Below are positions 16,863 through 26,959 of a stretch of DNA of 64,000 nucleotides, in pieces. Below the pieces are notes generated by a model. The model was not told where the DNA came from and did not search any database. It saw nothing but the letters and a program-made list of their open reading frames with translations. A program made the position numbers and the translations under genes. Source of the DNA: Prevotella sp. (GTDB lineage: Bacteria; Bacteroidota; Bacteroidia; Bacteroidales; Bacteroidaceae); the NCBI GenBank assembly GCA_017619755.1, contig JAFZRU010000035.1:32785-96784 (forward strand). The letters are read 5' to 3'. Numbering within the stretch: the first letter of the stretch is position 1; each line of letters starts with the position of its first letter.

Positions 16863-19307
16863 TCATCCCATCACGACGGTTACCTCGTGGCTTCCGGGGT
16901 GATAGGGGATGGTGTTGCCTTCCACGGGGGTGCCGTCAACCTCCATGCTGACTACACCGGTGTTGACGCCCTGCGGGTTGCAGATGCGGATGCGGTATTC
17001 AGCATCTCGGAACTTGCGTTTCACGGAGTACTCGGTGGCGGTGGATGGCACGCAGGGGTCGATGAGCAGGCCGTCATATTCGGGCTTGATGCCAAGAATG
17101 TATTGGCTTACCGTGAGCCACATCCATGCTGCGGTGCCGGTGAGCCAACTGTTCTTCCCCTCTCCGGGGCGGGCGGCGTCCTTGCCGGCAACCATCTGGC
17201 AATTGACGTAAGGCTCCACTTTGTGCAGGGTGCTGTATTTCTCCTCCACATAGCTTGGGAGGATTTTGCGATAGTGGCTCCAAGCATCGTCACCACGTCC
17301 GGCGAGGGTCTCACCGATTATCACCCATGGGTTGTTGTGGCAGAAGATGCCGGCATTCTCCTTGTAACCTTCTGGGTAGCTGCTTATTTCGCCGTACTCA
17401 TAGACATACTTGGTGAAGGCGGGGTTGTTGAGTACAATGCCATGTTCACATTCCAAACGCTCCTTCACGGAATCGAGGGCCTTTTCAACCATGCCATCGT
17501 TGGCACCGATGCGGGCCATTGTGCACCATCCCTGGCTCTCGATGAAGATTTGAGCCTCCTCGTTTTCTTTTGAGCCGATTTTGCGACCGTAATAGTCGTA
17601 GGCACGGAGATACCAAGCGCCATCCCAACCGTCGCGTTTCACTGCCTCCACCATCTCAGCCACATACTTGCTGGCGCGCTCGGCTTCCGCCTCTTCGCCT
17701 ACACGGCGGCAGAGAGCAACGTATTCGTTACCGGTCACGACGAAGAGGCCGGCAATCATCAGACTCTCTGCTTTCGAACCCTCCGTCTTGTTCTCAGTCG
17801 TTTGGAACGATTCGTTCGGATCCCAAGAGAAGCAGTTCAAGTTGAGGCAGTCGTTCCAGTCGGCACGACCGATGAGTGGCAGCTGGTGCGGCCCGAGATT
17901 GTTCACTACATGGTCAAACGACACACGCAAGTGCTCCATCAGCGGAACCTCGCTGCCCGGTTGGTTGTCGAAAGGCACCATCTCGTCGAGAATGCTGAAG
18001 TCGCCTGTTTCCTTGATATAGGCCACAGTGCCGAAGATGAGCCAGCAGGGGTCGTCGTTGAACCCACCTCCAATGTCGTTGTTGCCGCGCTTTGTCAGAG
18101 GTTGGTACTGGTGGTAGCATCCTCCGTCGGGGAACTGCGTGGAGGCGATGTCGATAATGCGCTGACGGGCGCGCTCCGGTATCTGGTGCACGAAGCCCAC
18201 CAGGTCTTGGTTGGAGTCGCGGAAGCCCATCCCACGACCGATGCCGCTCTCAAAGAAGGAGGCGGAACGCGACATGTTGAACGTCACCATGCACTGGTAT
18301 TGGTTCCAGATGTTCACCATGCGGTCAAGCTTGTCATTGCCGGTGTCCACCACGTAGATGTCGAGCAGACGGTCCCAGTATTCATGCAGGGCTTCGAAGG
18401 CTGCATCCACCTTTTCTGTCGTGTCATAAAGAGCGATGGCGGCTTTGGCTTTCTCCTTGTTGATTACCTGCGGGGCGATGAATTTTTCCTCTTGGACGTT
18501 CTCTACATAACCGAGCACAAAGATGAAATCACGACTCTCGCTGGGTTGCAGCTCCACTTCGATGTAGTGGGAGGCGATGGGGCTCCATCCATGGGCGTGG
18601 CTGTTGCGTGGACGTCCTTCCATCACGGCATCGGGTTGGTCGAAGCCGTTGTAGAGACCCACGAAAGTTTCGCGGTCGGTGTCGTAGCCGTCGATGGGTG
18701 TATTGACACTGTAGAAGGCGTAGTGGTTGCGGCGTTCGCGGTATTCCGTCTTGTGGTAGATGACAGAACCTTCAATTTCCACTTCACCCGTGGAGAAATT
18801 GCGTTGGAAATTCTCCATGTCGGTGGCGGCATTCCACAAGCACCACTCCTCGAAGGAGAAGAGTTGCAGACGCTTCACCTCGTCGGTGGTGTTCGTCAGC
18901 GTGAGTTTCTGCACCTCACACCAGCTTTTCAGTGGTACGAAGAAAAGTACGCTGGCTTCAATGCCATCTTTGCGCGATGTGATTCTCGTATAACTCATGC
19001 CATGTCGGCACTCGTAGAAATCAAGCGCAGTCTTGCATGGCTTCCAACCGGGATTCCATACGGTGTCGCCGTCCTTGACATAGAAATATCTTCCTCCATT
19101 GTCCATCGGCACGTTGTTGTAACGATAGCGAGTGAGCCGGCGGAATTTGGCATCCTTGTAGAAGGAGTAGCCGCCGGCGGTGTTGCTGATGAGGGAGAAA
19201 AAATCTTCGTTGCCAAGGTAGTTGATCCATGGCCACGGGGTTTGTGGGTCTGTAATGACATATTCGCGATGCTCATCGTCGAAATGGCCGTATTTCTTCT
19301 GGTTCAT
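16863..19307 (-). CDS. cbp: Cellobiose phosphorylase (GH94)
   Basis: 814 aa, the usual length. Cleaves cellobiose with phosphate to glucose 1-phosphate and glucose in the cytoplasm, saving an ATP compared with hydrolysis. The N-terminal beta-sandwich (about 1-300: [40 protein letters not shown]) is the GH94 type. The (alpha/alpha)6 barrel carries the general-acid motif [10 protein letters not shown] (D483 and D486) and the phosphate-binding QNGHLTG-equivalent region near the C-terminus ([11 protein letters not shown]). No signal peptide, so cellobiose must be imported. It follows the ACT-domain gene by 35 nt at the end of a minus-strand run, an odd partner for aryl-acid genes. Laminaribiose or N,N'-diacetylchitobiose activity is less likely, given the close cellobiose-type motifs. 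Confidence 0.92.
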   Translation of the reverse strand: MNQKKYGHFDDEHREYVITDPQTPWPWINYLGNEDFFSLISNTAGGYSFYKDAKFRRLTRYRYNNVPMDNGGRYFYVKDGDTVWNPGWKPCKTALDFYECRHGMSYTRITSRKDGIEASVLFFVPLKSWCEVQKLTLTNTTDEVKRLQLFSFEEWCLWNAATDMENFQRNFSTGEVEIEGSVIYHKTEYRERRNHYAFYSVNTPIDGYDTDRETFVGLYNGFDQPDAVMEGRPRNSHAHGWSPIASHYIEVELQPSESRDFIFVLGYVENVQEEKFIAPQVINKEKAKAAIALYDTTEKVDAAFEALHEYWDRLLDIYVVDTGNDKLDRMVNIWNQYQCMVTFNMSRSASFFESGIGRGMGFRDSNQDLVGFVHQIPERARQRIIDIASTQFPDGGCYHQYQPLTKRGNNDIGGGFNDDPCWLIFGTVAYIKETGDFSILDEMVPFDNQPGSEVPLMEHLRVSFDHVVNNLGPHQLPLIGRADWNDCLNLNCFSWDPNESFQTTENKTEGSKAESLMIAGLFVVTGNEYVALCRRVGEEAEAERASKYVAEMVEAVKRDGWDGAWYLRAYDYYGRKIGSKENEEAQIFIESQGWCTMARIGANDGMVEKALDSVKERLECEHGIVLNNPAFTKYVYEYGEISSYPEGYKENAGIFCHNNPWVIIGETLAGRGDDAWSHYRKILPSYVEEKYSTLHKVEPYVNCQMVAGKDAARPGEGKNSWLTGTAAWMWLTVSQYILGIKPEYDGLLIDPCVPSTATEYSVKRKFRDAEYRIRICNPQGVNTGVVSMEVDGTPVEGNTIPYHPGSHEVTVVMG

Positions 19308-19342
19308 TGTCTTGTTAGGTTTTGGGATGTGTTGGGATGTGA

Positions 19343-19768
19343 TTAAAGTCTGTAGAGGTCGCTGGCGGCGAGGAGGTCCACTTTTTTCGATTGCAGGATT
19401 TGCTCGCAGAGAGCCAGGTCGGAGGGGCGAATCACCACATTGGCGCCATCGCCGTTGCTGAAGGAGTACATGTACTCGATGAAGACATTGGCGTCACTGA
19501 GGCATTTGAGAACCACAGCGAGAGAGCCAGGAGTGTTGGGGCATGAGAAGCCGATGACATCAGTGATTTTCACAGTGAAATGTGCTTCCTTGAGCACCTT
19601 GTAGCCCAATTCGGGGTCGCTCACGATGCAGCGGAGGATGCCGAAGTCGGAATTGTCGGCAATGCTCATGGCAGACAGGTTGACACCGGCCTTGCCTAAG
19701 ACGTCGGTCACCTCGGTGAGGCGGCCAGACTTGTTCTCTAAGAAAACGGATAATTGTTTTGCTAACAT
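19343..19768 (-). CDS. Tandem ACT-domain protein linked to phenylacetate-CoA ligase
   Basis: 141 aa with two ACT domains in series: about 5-65 ([31 protein letters not shown]) and about 72-135 ([33 protein letters not shown]). ACT pairs bind amino acids. In Bacteroidales this protein is often found next to paaK, where it probably senses an aromatic amino acid or related ligand. There is no DNA-binding or catalytic domain attached. It starts 15 nt after the paaK stop codon, so the two are almost certainly co-transcribed. Confidence 0.85.
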   Translation of the reverse strand: MLAKQLSVFLENKSGRLTEVTDVLGKAGVNLSAMSIADNSDFGILRCIVSDPELGYKVLKEAHFTVKITDVIGFSCPNTPGSLAVVLKCLSDANVFIEYMYSFSNGDGANVVIRPSDLALCEQILQSKKVDLLAASDLYRL

Positions 19769-19783
19769 GGTAGTAGGTGTTAT

Positions 19784-21082
19784 TTATAGTACTCGTTTGT
19801 CTATTACTCTCTTGGCCTTGCCTGTGGAACGCTCGATGCCCTTTGGCTCCACAAGCTTCACCTTGAAGCCCAGGCCGATGACACTGCGCAACTCGCCTTC
19901 GAGCTTGCGTTGGAGACCAACCATGTCGGACATGTTGTCGGTGAAGTATTCCTCTTTCACTTCCACTTTCAGCAAACTTGTGTCGGTGTTGTTCACGCGG
20001 TCCACCTCCAAGAGGAAGTGTGGCTCGAATTCGGTTTGCTTGAGAATAACGGCTTCTATCTGTGATGGGAAGACGTTCACACCGCGGATGATGAGCATGT
20101 CGTCGCAACGACCCAAGATGCGGTCCATGCGAACCAACGTACGTCCACAGGAACATTTCTCGTAGTGAAGGGCGGTGAGGTCGTGTGTGCGGTAGCGCAG
20201 AAGAGGCATGCCTTCCTTGGTGAGATGGGTGAAGCATAGTTCGCCGAACTGCCCTTCGGGCAGAGGCTCCCCAGTCTCTGGATTGACAATTTCAGGATAG
20301 AAATAGTCTTCATTGAGGTGTGTGCCATGCTGACATTCACATTCGAAACCAACACCGGGACCGGCAATCTCGCTAAGACCGTAGATGTCGTATGCCTTGA
20401 TGCCCAAGGTCTCCTCCAACTTCACGCGCATGTTTTCCGTCCAAGGCTCGGCACCGAAGGCGCCGATGCGTAGTTTGAATTCCTCACGAGGCCATTCCGA
20501 CTCACGCATGGCCTCTCCAAGGAACATGGCGTAGGATGGGGTACAACAAAGGGTGGTGGCACCAAAATCATGCATCAGCGTGATTTGTTTCTGCGTGTTG
20601 CCCGAGGACATGGGGATGACACTGGCACCGATGTTGGTGGCTCCGTCATGCGCACCAAGGCCCCCTGTGAATAGTCCGTATCCGTATGAAATTTGGAAGA
20701 TGTCTTCCTTGGTGGCTCCGTAGGAAGTAAAGGCACGGGAGATGCTCTCCGTCCACATGGCAATGTCCTTGCGCGTATGAAGAACCACCACGGGCTTGCC
20801 GGTAGTGCCGGAGGATGCGTGGATGCGCACAATCTGGCTCATGGGCACGGCGGCGAGGCCAAAGGGGTAAGTGTCGCGAAGGTTCGTCTTGTCTGTGAAA
20901 GGCAGTTTGGTGATGTCCTCAATGCCGTGGATGTCGTCGGGAGTGAGGTCCATCTCCTGGAACCGCTTGCGGTAGAAGGGGGTGTTGTGGTAGCAATAAT
21001 CTACGATTTTCTTCAGTCTTCGGCTTTGGATCTCGCGCATTTGGTCGCGGTCCATGCACTCAATACTTTCGTTCCAAAACAT
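19784..21082 (-). CDS. paaK: Phenylacetate-CoA ligase (AMP-forming)
   Basis: 432 aa. Activates phenylacetate or indoleacetate to the CoA thioester with ATP. The P-loop-like motif HASSGTTGKPV is at 88-98, AMP-binding GLSEIAGPG in the middle, and a C-terminal lid domain has RGVNVFPSQIE and a terminal ERSTGKAKRVIDKR region. In many anaerobes PaaK works with indolepyruvate oxidoreductase (IorAB) in aromatic amino acid use; iorAB is not in this window. An ADP-forming acyl-CoA synthetase, which can harvest ATP from aryl-CoA, lies 3.4 kb upstream at 24439-26514. The gene starts 30 nt after the C10 protease stop codon, with no promoter seen in the gap. Confidence 0.92.
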   Translation of the reverse strand: MFWNESIECMDRDQMREIQSRRLKKIVDYCYHNTPFYRKRFQEMDLTPDDIHGIEDITKLPFTDKTNLRDTYPFGLAAVPMSQIVRIHASSGTTGKPVVVLHTRKDIAMWTESISRAFTSYGATKEDIFQISYGYGLFTGGLGAHDGATNIGASVIPMSSGNTQKQITLMHDFGATTLCCTPSYAMFLGEAMRESEWPREEFKLRIGAFGAEPWTENMRVKLEETLGIKAYDIYGLSEIAGPGVGFECECQHGTHLNEDYFYPEIVNPETGEPLPEGQFGELCFTHLTKEGMPLLRYRTHDLTALHYEKCSCGRTLVRMDRILGRCDDMLIIRGVNVFPSQIEAVILKQTEFEPHFLLEVDRVNNTDTSLLKVEVKEEYFTDNMSDMVGLQRKLEGELRSVIGLGFKVKLVEPKGIERSTGKAKRVIDKRVL

Positions 21083-21112
21083 GTTTTAGGTGTGTTATTG
21101 ATTGATGATTAA

Positions 21113-24100
21113 TTAGTTACTAAGAATTTCCCTCACCAGCATCATCACGTCGCTCACGTCGATGATATCGTCGTAGTTCAAGTCGCCGTTGCCTTTGATG
21201 AAGATGTTCACGGCTTTGCACAAAATGACATTGACGGTGGTCATTACGTCGATGATATTCACCTCCTTGTCGCCGTTGACGTCGCCGAGGTGGGCGGTAT
21301 GGTTGATGATATGGATGGCCGGAGGAGGAGTGGCGCCCTCCATGGGCAGCAGATAGGCAGAGGTGGGAGTGGCGATCGTGGAGGCAGGGATGAATGCATC
21401 GCCCGAGGCATTAAGCACGTAGGCTCCCACAGGTAGTGCGTGGCCGCTGACACCTGTGAATTCGTATGCTCCGCACACAACCTTGGGCGAGGCTGTGCTT
21501 TCCACGAGGGTGTTGGTGGCGGTGAGATACAGGGTGTGTCCCACAAGGTCGCAAGTTTCCCCCCAATGACTGTCGGGCACTGCCATAAGGTAGGGGGTGT
21601 TGGAGCGCCAGCGATAGACATCTGTGAACAGGGCCTCGTCACCATTGATTCCGGCCAACTCGCGTAACCAAAGGTCTTTTCCATCGTTGGAGGGAGTGGT
21701 GGTGATGCTCCACTTCAACTGCCGTTGACTGTCGGATGTGTCATAGATGCTATCCACGACGAAGGGTAGTGAGATGGTTTGCCACCCGCACCTGCCGTCG
21801 AAGCCGATGGTGGGCTTATGTGTGGCACTCACATAGGAGGCTTTGAAAGAATAAGGTATGTAGTAATCCTTGCCTTCCACAAGACAGATGTTTTCGGCCT
21901 TGTTGCCCAACACCACGTTCCTCCCTTGGAAGGAGGCGGGTATGATGGCATCCCTGTCGAAATAATAGATGGTGTTCACATTGCTGTTGGGCATGATGCC
22001 GGTGAGCGACAACCCTTCAAGACTGGCGGCAGCCGCAGTCTCTGGGACACGTGCGAAGAAGGGTGGGGCAGTGGCGTTGCGTTCACCAGTAGCAGTCCAA
22101 GTAACAAAACCAGGGGTGACCGTCCATGTGTTCGATTGATGATAATAAGTGGTGAAGGGGTCCCCAATATCCATGACTGACACATGGTCTCCGAATTCCA
22201 AGTTTTCAAATGTCAGAGGGATGGTGGCACTTTCTCCAGCCTTGATGGTAACCAGTTGCGACATCTGATATTTGTAGTCAGTGTCATGATGGTAGATGTA
22301 ATAGGACATCAAGCCGCAATAGTCTTCTTTTGTCTCGTTGCGCAATGTCATCGAACCATCAATCACACGACCGTAATGTATGTCACCACTGATGTTTTTA
22401 AAAGATACATTCTCCAATGTGAGAATGGGCAGAGAGCCATCTTCGGTGAGGGTGAGTTTTCCCAAACTAAAGGTTTTGTTATAGTTGTTACCTTTGGCCT
22501 GTAGTTTGGCAGTATAGCTGCCGGCTGCCTTGTCAGTGTGGAAATTGATGGTGGCCTCTTGGCCGGCGTCAACGAAACAACCTTCGTAGAGGCTCATGTC
22601 ATTGTTGAGGATGAGGTAAGCGGTACCGATAAAGTCAACGTTGCTCGTGTTTCTCACTACCACACGGATTTGCTTGGGGTTGACCCCGCTTTCAAATACT
22701 TGTGAGAAACTGGACACTTGTAGTACCGGCACAGATGTTTCACCGCCGGAAGGTGCATCGGCATTCGTGAAAACAGCCTTGCCATTGCTTACTTCCATGG
22801 TGATGAAATAAATGTTGTTATCGAGATTTTCACGCCATTGGTTCTCGCCTGGAAGACGGTTGACACCTCTGATTTCATAAGTGCCGTCTTCCAAATTGGC
22901 TCCGAACGTACAAGTAAACTTCATAGTGACAGCACTATCGCGAACCACGCGAAGGTTGGATTTGGTGGAGAGCACTTCAACTAAGGAGTCATTGCTGAAA
23001 AGACCAATACCGGCATCGGCGTGTACGAGGTTGACAACGCCGGTGACGCTGTAGTTAAATGACTTCTTGACACCCGATATTTTACTATAGGTGTTGGTGC
23101 CGGCCGTGGTGTTGAGTTGTTGTGTTGCGAGATAGGAGGGTGAGGGGTCAACCTTTGTGGTTGGGGGATGTATTCCCACTGTTATGCGCTGGGAATTGTC
23201 GAAGGCGGAATATTCTTCAGCCAACACGGAAGGGCGGAGGGAACTAAGGCTGAAATAGCCGTTGGACTTGCCGCCAGCACCCCAGTTGATGTGAAAGAGT
23301 CCGTGACCGTCGTAGCCGTCGCAAATGAACACATGGGTGAGAGTGGACGAAGTGGCACCGGTGTAAAGCACGGGGCGGTGGTTGAGCAACTCGTTGTAAA
23401 CGATGTCGCACCACACATCGTTGTTATAATTGGAGCGGCGCAACTCGCGAACCTCGTCGGAAAAGCCGAAAATGTCATGAAGAGCTTGAGGAATCATGGT
23501 GGTGTAGGCTCCAGCGGCATCGCTCTTGTAATTCATTTCCACAGAATGACCACAGTATAGCATCAAGTCGGCCACGGCTTCCAAAGAGGCGTCCACATCC
23601 TCATTTTTGGACAAGGGATAGTAAGCACCTTTCATCTTTTCCCAAGAAAACGTAGTAGGGGGAAGAGAAGCGTAGCGCATGCCATTGATGGCTGTGTAGG
23701 CGGGGATGGAGGGGGTGGCTGTCACCGGCCATTCGTGATAATTCATCACCTGGGCCATGGCGGTGGCCACACAACCAGCAAGCGATTGTGTGCCGTCGGC
23801 CATGAAGCATTTCAAGTTATAGGGGGCTTTCTGGTCCCATGTGGTGGTCAACAACGGGGGGATGGCATGGCGGGGAGAACTGTTGGTTGATGAGGTGGAG
23901 GCGGCACGGGTGGCAGTGGTTTGGATGGCGGTTTTTTTGCTCGGGTGACGGGTGATGGTTAACTCGTCAGCATACCAATCAAGGAGATATCGCAAGCCAC
24001 CAGGTATGTCTTCGGCATCAAACGTACCTGTGTCGCTGTAGCCCAACACTTGTTGAGACTGTTCTTCGCCAGAGACGATGACAAATCCCCTGCCTGTTTC

Positions 24101-24313
24101 GCTGGTGAAGACATAGTAACAAGGATCATCGGTTGTGGCTGTCGAGGAATGGCCGCTGTAGGCGAGGGAAAGATGATGAGAGGTGAAAGCTTGGCGAGTG
24201 GCCAAAAAGGAATTGGCCACCCGAGAGGCTTCTTCCTTGCCTATGGGACCTCCCTTGGCCACACCAAGGGAAGACAACAGCAGAGCTGTCAACAGCAGCG
24301 TTCTTGGGCTCAT
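21113..24313 (-). CDS. Secreted C10 (streptopain-like) cysteine protease with dockerin
   Basis: 1066 aa. Signal peptide 1-21. A Spi/prodomain-like region (about 22-125, KEEASRVANSFLATRQAF) includes FVIVSGEEQSQQVLGYS. The C10 catalytic domain spans about 145-380, with C181 in SLAGCVATAMAQVMNYHEWP and H327 in THVFICDGYDGHGLFHINWG, plus the conserved Trp in that stretch. A long beta-rich region of Ig-like repeats follows (about 400-1000). The last 59 residues form a type I dockerin with two Ca-binding loops (GDVNGDKEVNIIDVM, GNGDLNYDDIIDVSDVM). SpeB-like proteases degrade extracellular proteins. The dockerin suggests binding to a cohesin partner, of which none is in the window, or a surface-retention role. 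Confidence 0.9.
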   Translation of the reverse strand: MSPRTLLLTALLLSSLGVAKGGPIGKEEASRVANSFLATRQAFTSHHLSLAYSGHSSTATTDDPCYYVFTSETGRGFVIVSGEEQSQQVLGYSDTGTFDAEDIPGGLRYLLDWYADELTITRHPSKKTAIQTTATRAASTSSTNSSPRHAIPPLLTTTWDQKAPYNLKCFMADGTQSLAGCVATAMAQVMNYHEWPVTATPSIPAYTAINGMRYASLPPTTFSWEKMKGAYYPLSKNEDVDASLEAVADLMLYCGHSVEMNYKSDAAGAYTTMIPQALHDIFGFSDEVRELRRSNYNNDVWCDIVYNELLNHRPVLYTGATSSTLTHVFICDGYDGHGLFHINWGAGGKSNGYFSLSSLRPSVLAEEYSAFDNSQRITVGIHPPTTKVDPSPSYLATQQLNTTAGTNTYSKISGVKKSFNYSVTGVVNLVHADAGIGLFSNDSLVEVLSTKSNLRVVRDSAVTMKFTCTFGANLEDGTYEIRGVNRLPGENQWRENLDNNIYFITMEVSNGKAVFTNADAPSGGETSVPVLQVSSFSQVFESGVNPKQIRVVVRNTSNVDFIGTAYLILNNDMSLYEGCFVDAGQEATINFHTDKAAGSYTAKLQAKGNNYNKTFSLGKLTLTEDGSLPILTLENVSFKNISGDIHYGRVIDGSMTLRNETKEDYCGLMSYYIYHHDTDYKYQMSQLVTIKAGESATIPLTFENLEFGDHVSVMDIGDPFTTYYHQSNTWTVTPGFVTWTATGERNATAPPFFARVPETAAAASLEGLSLTGIMPNSNVNTIYYFDRDAIIPASFQGRNVVLGNKAENICLVEGKDYYIPYSFKASYVSATHKPTIGFDGRCGWQTISLPFVVDSIYDTSDSQRQLKWSITTTPSNDGKDLWLRELAGINGDEALFTDVYRWRSNTPYLMAVPDSHWGETCDLVGHTLYLTATNTLVESTASPKVVCGAYEFTGVSGHALPVGAYVLNASGDAFIPASTIATPTSAYLLPMEGATPPPAIHIINHTAHLGDVNGDKEVNIIDVMTTVNVILCKAVNIFIKGNGDLNYDDIIDVSDVMMLVREILSN

Positions 24314-24362
24314 TATGACTAATAGGATGTGGTCACTCGCTCGCTTGAAACGAAAATCGCCG

Positions 24363-24370
24363 CAAAGTTA
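24363..24370 (-). promoter_or_regulatory. -7 element for the C10 protease
   Basis: TAACTTTG on the minus strand, about 50 nt before the ATG at 24313. TTTC 20 nt upstream is a near -33 match. It lies inside a sequence module that is repeated at 453-580. Confidence 0.6.
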
Positions 24371-24384
24371 CGAAAAAACAAGCG

Positions 24385-24420
24385 AAAAGTGAAAGAAAAG
24401 CTCGCTTTTCTTTCACTTTT
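24385..24420 (-). terminator. 17-bp perfect hairpin, terminator of the acyl-CoA synthetase gene
   Basis: AAAAGTGAAAGAAAAGC, a 2-nt loop, then the exact reverse complement GCTTTTCTTTCACTTTT. It lies 19 nt after the stop codon at 24439 and is followed on the minus strand by GCTTGTTTTTT. It overlaps the upstream part of the C10 promoter. Confidence 0.8.
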
Positions 24421-24438
24421 CAACTTTCATCTTTCATT

Positions 24439-26514
24439 TCATCTTTTCCCACTCGTTGGCTCCACGTAAATGCGGGCGTCCACAGTGGTCACGCCTGCCT
24501 CGTCGGCAAGGAGCGGATTGAGGTCCATCTCCTTGATTTCCGTGGCGAAGCGCAACAATGTGGAAAGCCGAACGATAACCTCGGCAAACCGAGCTTCGTT
24601 GATGCCGACTTGTCCACGTGTGCCCTTGATGATTTTGTAAGCGCGTAACGAATGAATCATAGAGTAGGCTTCAGCGTAGGAAAGAGGAGCCAGGCCGCTG
24701 CTGACATCCTTGAGCACTTCCACGAAGATACCTCCAAGGCCACAAAGCACGATGTGACCGAAACGGGGTTCATATTTCGCACCGATGAAGAGTTCCGTGC
24801 CACGGAGCATCTTCTGCACCATGACTTGAGTTGCACCTTCGATGGCCATCAGGCGCTCAAATTCCAAACGTAGGTGCTTGGCGCTCTTGATGTCGAGAGC
24901 CACGCCGCCAACATCGCTCTTGTGTATGGGGCCTACCACCTTGGCTACAACAGGGTAGCCCACGCGCTCTGCAAAGGCCACGATCTCGTCGGGATTCGTG
25001 CTTGTCAACTCGGGAACCAGGGGAATTCGGGCGCAATTGAGCAGTTCATGGACGAGGGTGGGGGAGATGTAGCCGCTCTCATGGATGCCGGAGATGATGT
25101 CGCGGATACGGGGAACGTCGATGCCGAACAGTTCGATTTCGGGAGGGGCGGGGGGAGGTGTGCGCATCACCTGGGTGAGTGCGGTGGCAAGTGTCACCTC
25201 GTCGCTGAAATTCACATGGCCTTTTCGGAGGAACTCCTCCACCTCGGGTCCAGCGGTGTGCAGACTGGGAAGGATGGGGAAGATGGGCTTGTGGCACTCC
25301 AATATCTTCTTGTGGAGGATGTCGTAGGTCTCATAGAGCTGCACCAAGCCAGGGGTGCCAAATATCACCATGATAGCGTCGATGTTGTCGAAACGATTCT
25401 CACAATAGTCAATGGCTACACCCAATTGTGTGGGGGTGGCGGTGGCGAGGATGTCGATGGGGTTGGCGGTGGAGGAACCTGGGAAGAGCTGTGTCTTGAG
25501 CTCCTCGCCAATGACAGGGTCAACAGGTGGCACGGAAAGACCGCCTTTTGACAGGGCGTCGGTGAGCATCACCCCGGGACCTCCGGCATGGGTTACAATG
25601 GCAAAATTCTTTCCCTTGATGGGAGGCAGGGTGAAGATGCAGCCCACTGTGGTGAGTTCCTCACGTGAGAAGCATCGTACGATACCGGCCTTGCGGAAAA
25701 GGGCTTCTACGGCGGAATCGCTGCTCGCAATGGCACCAGTGTGTGAGGAAGCGGCTCGGCTTCCGCTCTCTGAACTGCCAGCTTTGATGGCCGCGATGCG
25801 GCAGCCTTTGCGGATGAGCGAGGCGGCATGGAAGAGTAGTTTGTCGGGATTGGAGATGTTCTCAATGTAGAGCAATTTCACCTTGGAGTCGCGCTCCGCG
25901 TCAAAATGCTCATCCATATATTGAAGCACGTCTTCTATGCCAATCTGCTTGCCGTTGCCAATACTCCACACGGAGTTGAACTGCAAGCCCTTGATGACTG
26001 CAGATTCAAGGATGAAGACAGCGGTTGCTCCAGAACCGGAAATGAAATCTACTCCATAGGGATTAAGATGCGGGATGGGTTTGGTGAACACACTGTGATG
26101 CCAAGAGGTGAGCAGACCGATGCAGTTGGGGCCAATCAATGCGGCACCGTATTCTTCACATGTGTTGAGGATGTCCTGCTCCAAGGCCGCCCCCTCAGGG
26201 GTCTCTTCGCCGAAACCGGCAGAGATGATGATAAAGGCACGCACATTCTTCTCTGCTGCAAGCAGGCGCACCGTGGCCGGACAAAGACGGGCGGGTATGA
26301 CCACCACGGCCATGTCGGTGGGTGGCAGTTCTTTCGCATCGTGAAACACTTTGATGCCTTGCACTTCGTCTTCCTTGGGATTAACGATGCGAAGGACGCC
26401 CTGGTAACCGCCGTTGAGGATGTTGCGTACCACGGCGCCGCCGGGTTTGTGGATGTTGTTGGAGCCGCCGATGACGACGATGCTCGATGGGGTGAGAAGT
26501 TGTTGGTTGATCAT
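24439..26514 (-). CDS. Acetyl/acyl-CoA synthetase, ADP-forming (fused alpha-beta)
   Basis: 691 aa. Converts an acyl-CoA, ADP and phosphate to the acid, ATP and CoA, a substrate-level phosphorylation step. The order is: CoA-binding domain (about 8-130, SIVVIGGSNNIHKPGG...GPNCIGLL), succinyl-CoA ligase-like domains (about 150-450) with H258 in SSHTGA as the likely phosphorylated His, and a C-terminal ATP-grasp domain (about 475-685, GYPVVAKVVGPIHKSDVGGV, DLNPLLADEAG). The alpha and beta subunits, separate in many archaea, are fused here. Starts 34 nt after the YjbQ gene stop codon, so probably part of the bcp-yjbQ transcript. With paaK nearby, arylacetyl-CoA is a possible substrate; acetyl-CoA is the usual one. 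Confidence 0.9.
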   Translation of the reverse strand: MINQQLLTPSSIVVIGGSNNIHKPGGAVVRNILNGGYQGVLRIVNPKEDEVQGIKVFHDAKELPPTDMAVVVIPARLCPATVRLLAAEKNVRAFIIISAGFGEETPEGAALEQDILNTCEEYGAALIGPNCIGLLTSWHHSVFTKPIPHLNPYGVDFISGSGATAVFILESAVIKGLQFNSVWSIGNGKQIGIEDVLQYMDEHFDAERDSKVKLLYIENISNPDKLLFHAASLIRKGCRIAAIKAGSSESGSRAASSHTGAIASSDSAVEALFRKAGIVRCFSREELTTVGCIFTLPPIKGKNFAIVTHAGGPGVMLTDALSKGGLSVPPVDPVIGEELKTQLFPGSSTANPIDILATATPTQLGVAIDYCENRFDNIDAIMVIFGTPGLVQLYETYDILHKKILECHKPIFPILPSLHTAGPEVEEFLRKGHVNFSDEVTLATALTQVMRTPPPAPPEIELFGIDVPRIRDIISGIHESGYISPTLVHELLNCARIPLVPELTSTNPDEIVAFAERVGYPVVAKVVGPIHKSDVGGVALDIKSAKHLRLEFERLMAIEGATQVMVQKMLRGTELFIGAKYEPRFGHIVLCGLGGIFVEVLKDVSSGLAPLSYAEAYSMIHSLRAYKIIKGTRGQVGINEARFAEVIVRLSTLLRFATEIKEMDLNPLLADEAGVTTVDARIYVEPTSGKR

Positions 26515-26548
26515 GGTTGAATGTCAGAGGTTTTCGTGATGGATGGGT

Positions 26549-26959
26549 TTATTCCATAATGGTGGCTACAATTTTCCTTGGGCCGCCATAGTCGCGGAAT
26601 TCACAAAGATAGATTCCTTGCCAAGTACCGAGGTTGAGACGTCCACTGGTGATGGGGATGGTGATGCTCGTTCCAACAAGGGCTGCCTTGGCATGTGCGG
26701 GCATGTCATCGCTACCTTCCAAAGTGTGAAGATAGTATCGTTGGTTCTCAGGAACGAGATGGTCGAGGATGGCTGCCATGTCGTGGCGCACGTCGGGGTC
26801 GGCATTCTCGTTGATGCTCAGTCCGCAACTGGTGTGCTTGACAAAGAGGTGGAGGAGACCAGCCTTGGGGAGAGGTGGCAACTGGCGGATGATCTCCCCG
26901 GTCACCAAATGGCATCCTCTCCGACGAGCCGTCAGCGTAAACTCCACTTGAGTTGTCAT
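26549..26959 (-). CDS. YjbQ/UPF0047 family protein
   Basis: 136 aa, normal length for the family. The frame is open further upstream, but the ATG at 26959 overlaps the peroxiredoxin stop codon as ATGA and begins the canonical N-terminus (MTTQVEFTL). Conserved parts are HLFVKHTSCGLSINENADPDVRHDM, with the clustered His, Asn and Asp residues thought to form a metal or phosphate site, and GTWQGIYLCEFRDYGGPRK at the end. Some members have weak thiamin-phosphate synthase activity, but no physiological role is established. Translational coupling to bcp and closeness to the acyl-CoA synthetase do not clarify it. Confidence 0.9.
   Translation of the reverse strand: MTTQVEFTLTARRRGCHLVTGEIIRQLPPLPKAGLLHLFVKHTSCGLSINENADPDVRHDMAAILDHLVPENQRYYLHTLEGSDDMPAHAKAALVGTSITIPITSGRLNLGTWQGIYLCEFRDYGGPRKIVATIME

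Noticed and set aside
17802-19346. 514-codon plus-strand ORF
   Set aside because: It is the antisense of the cellobiose phosphorylase gene, whose own frame has full family motifs.
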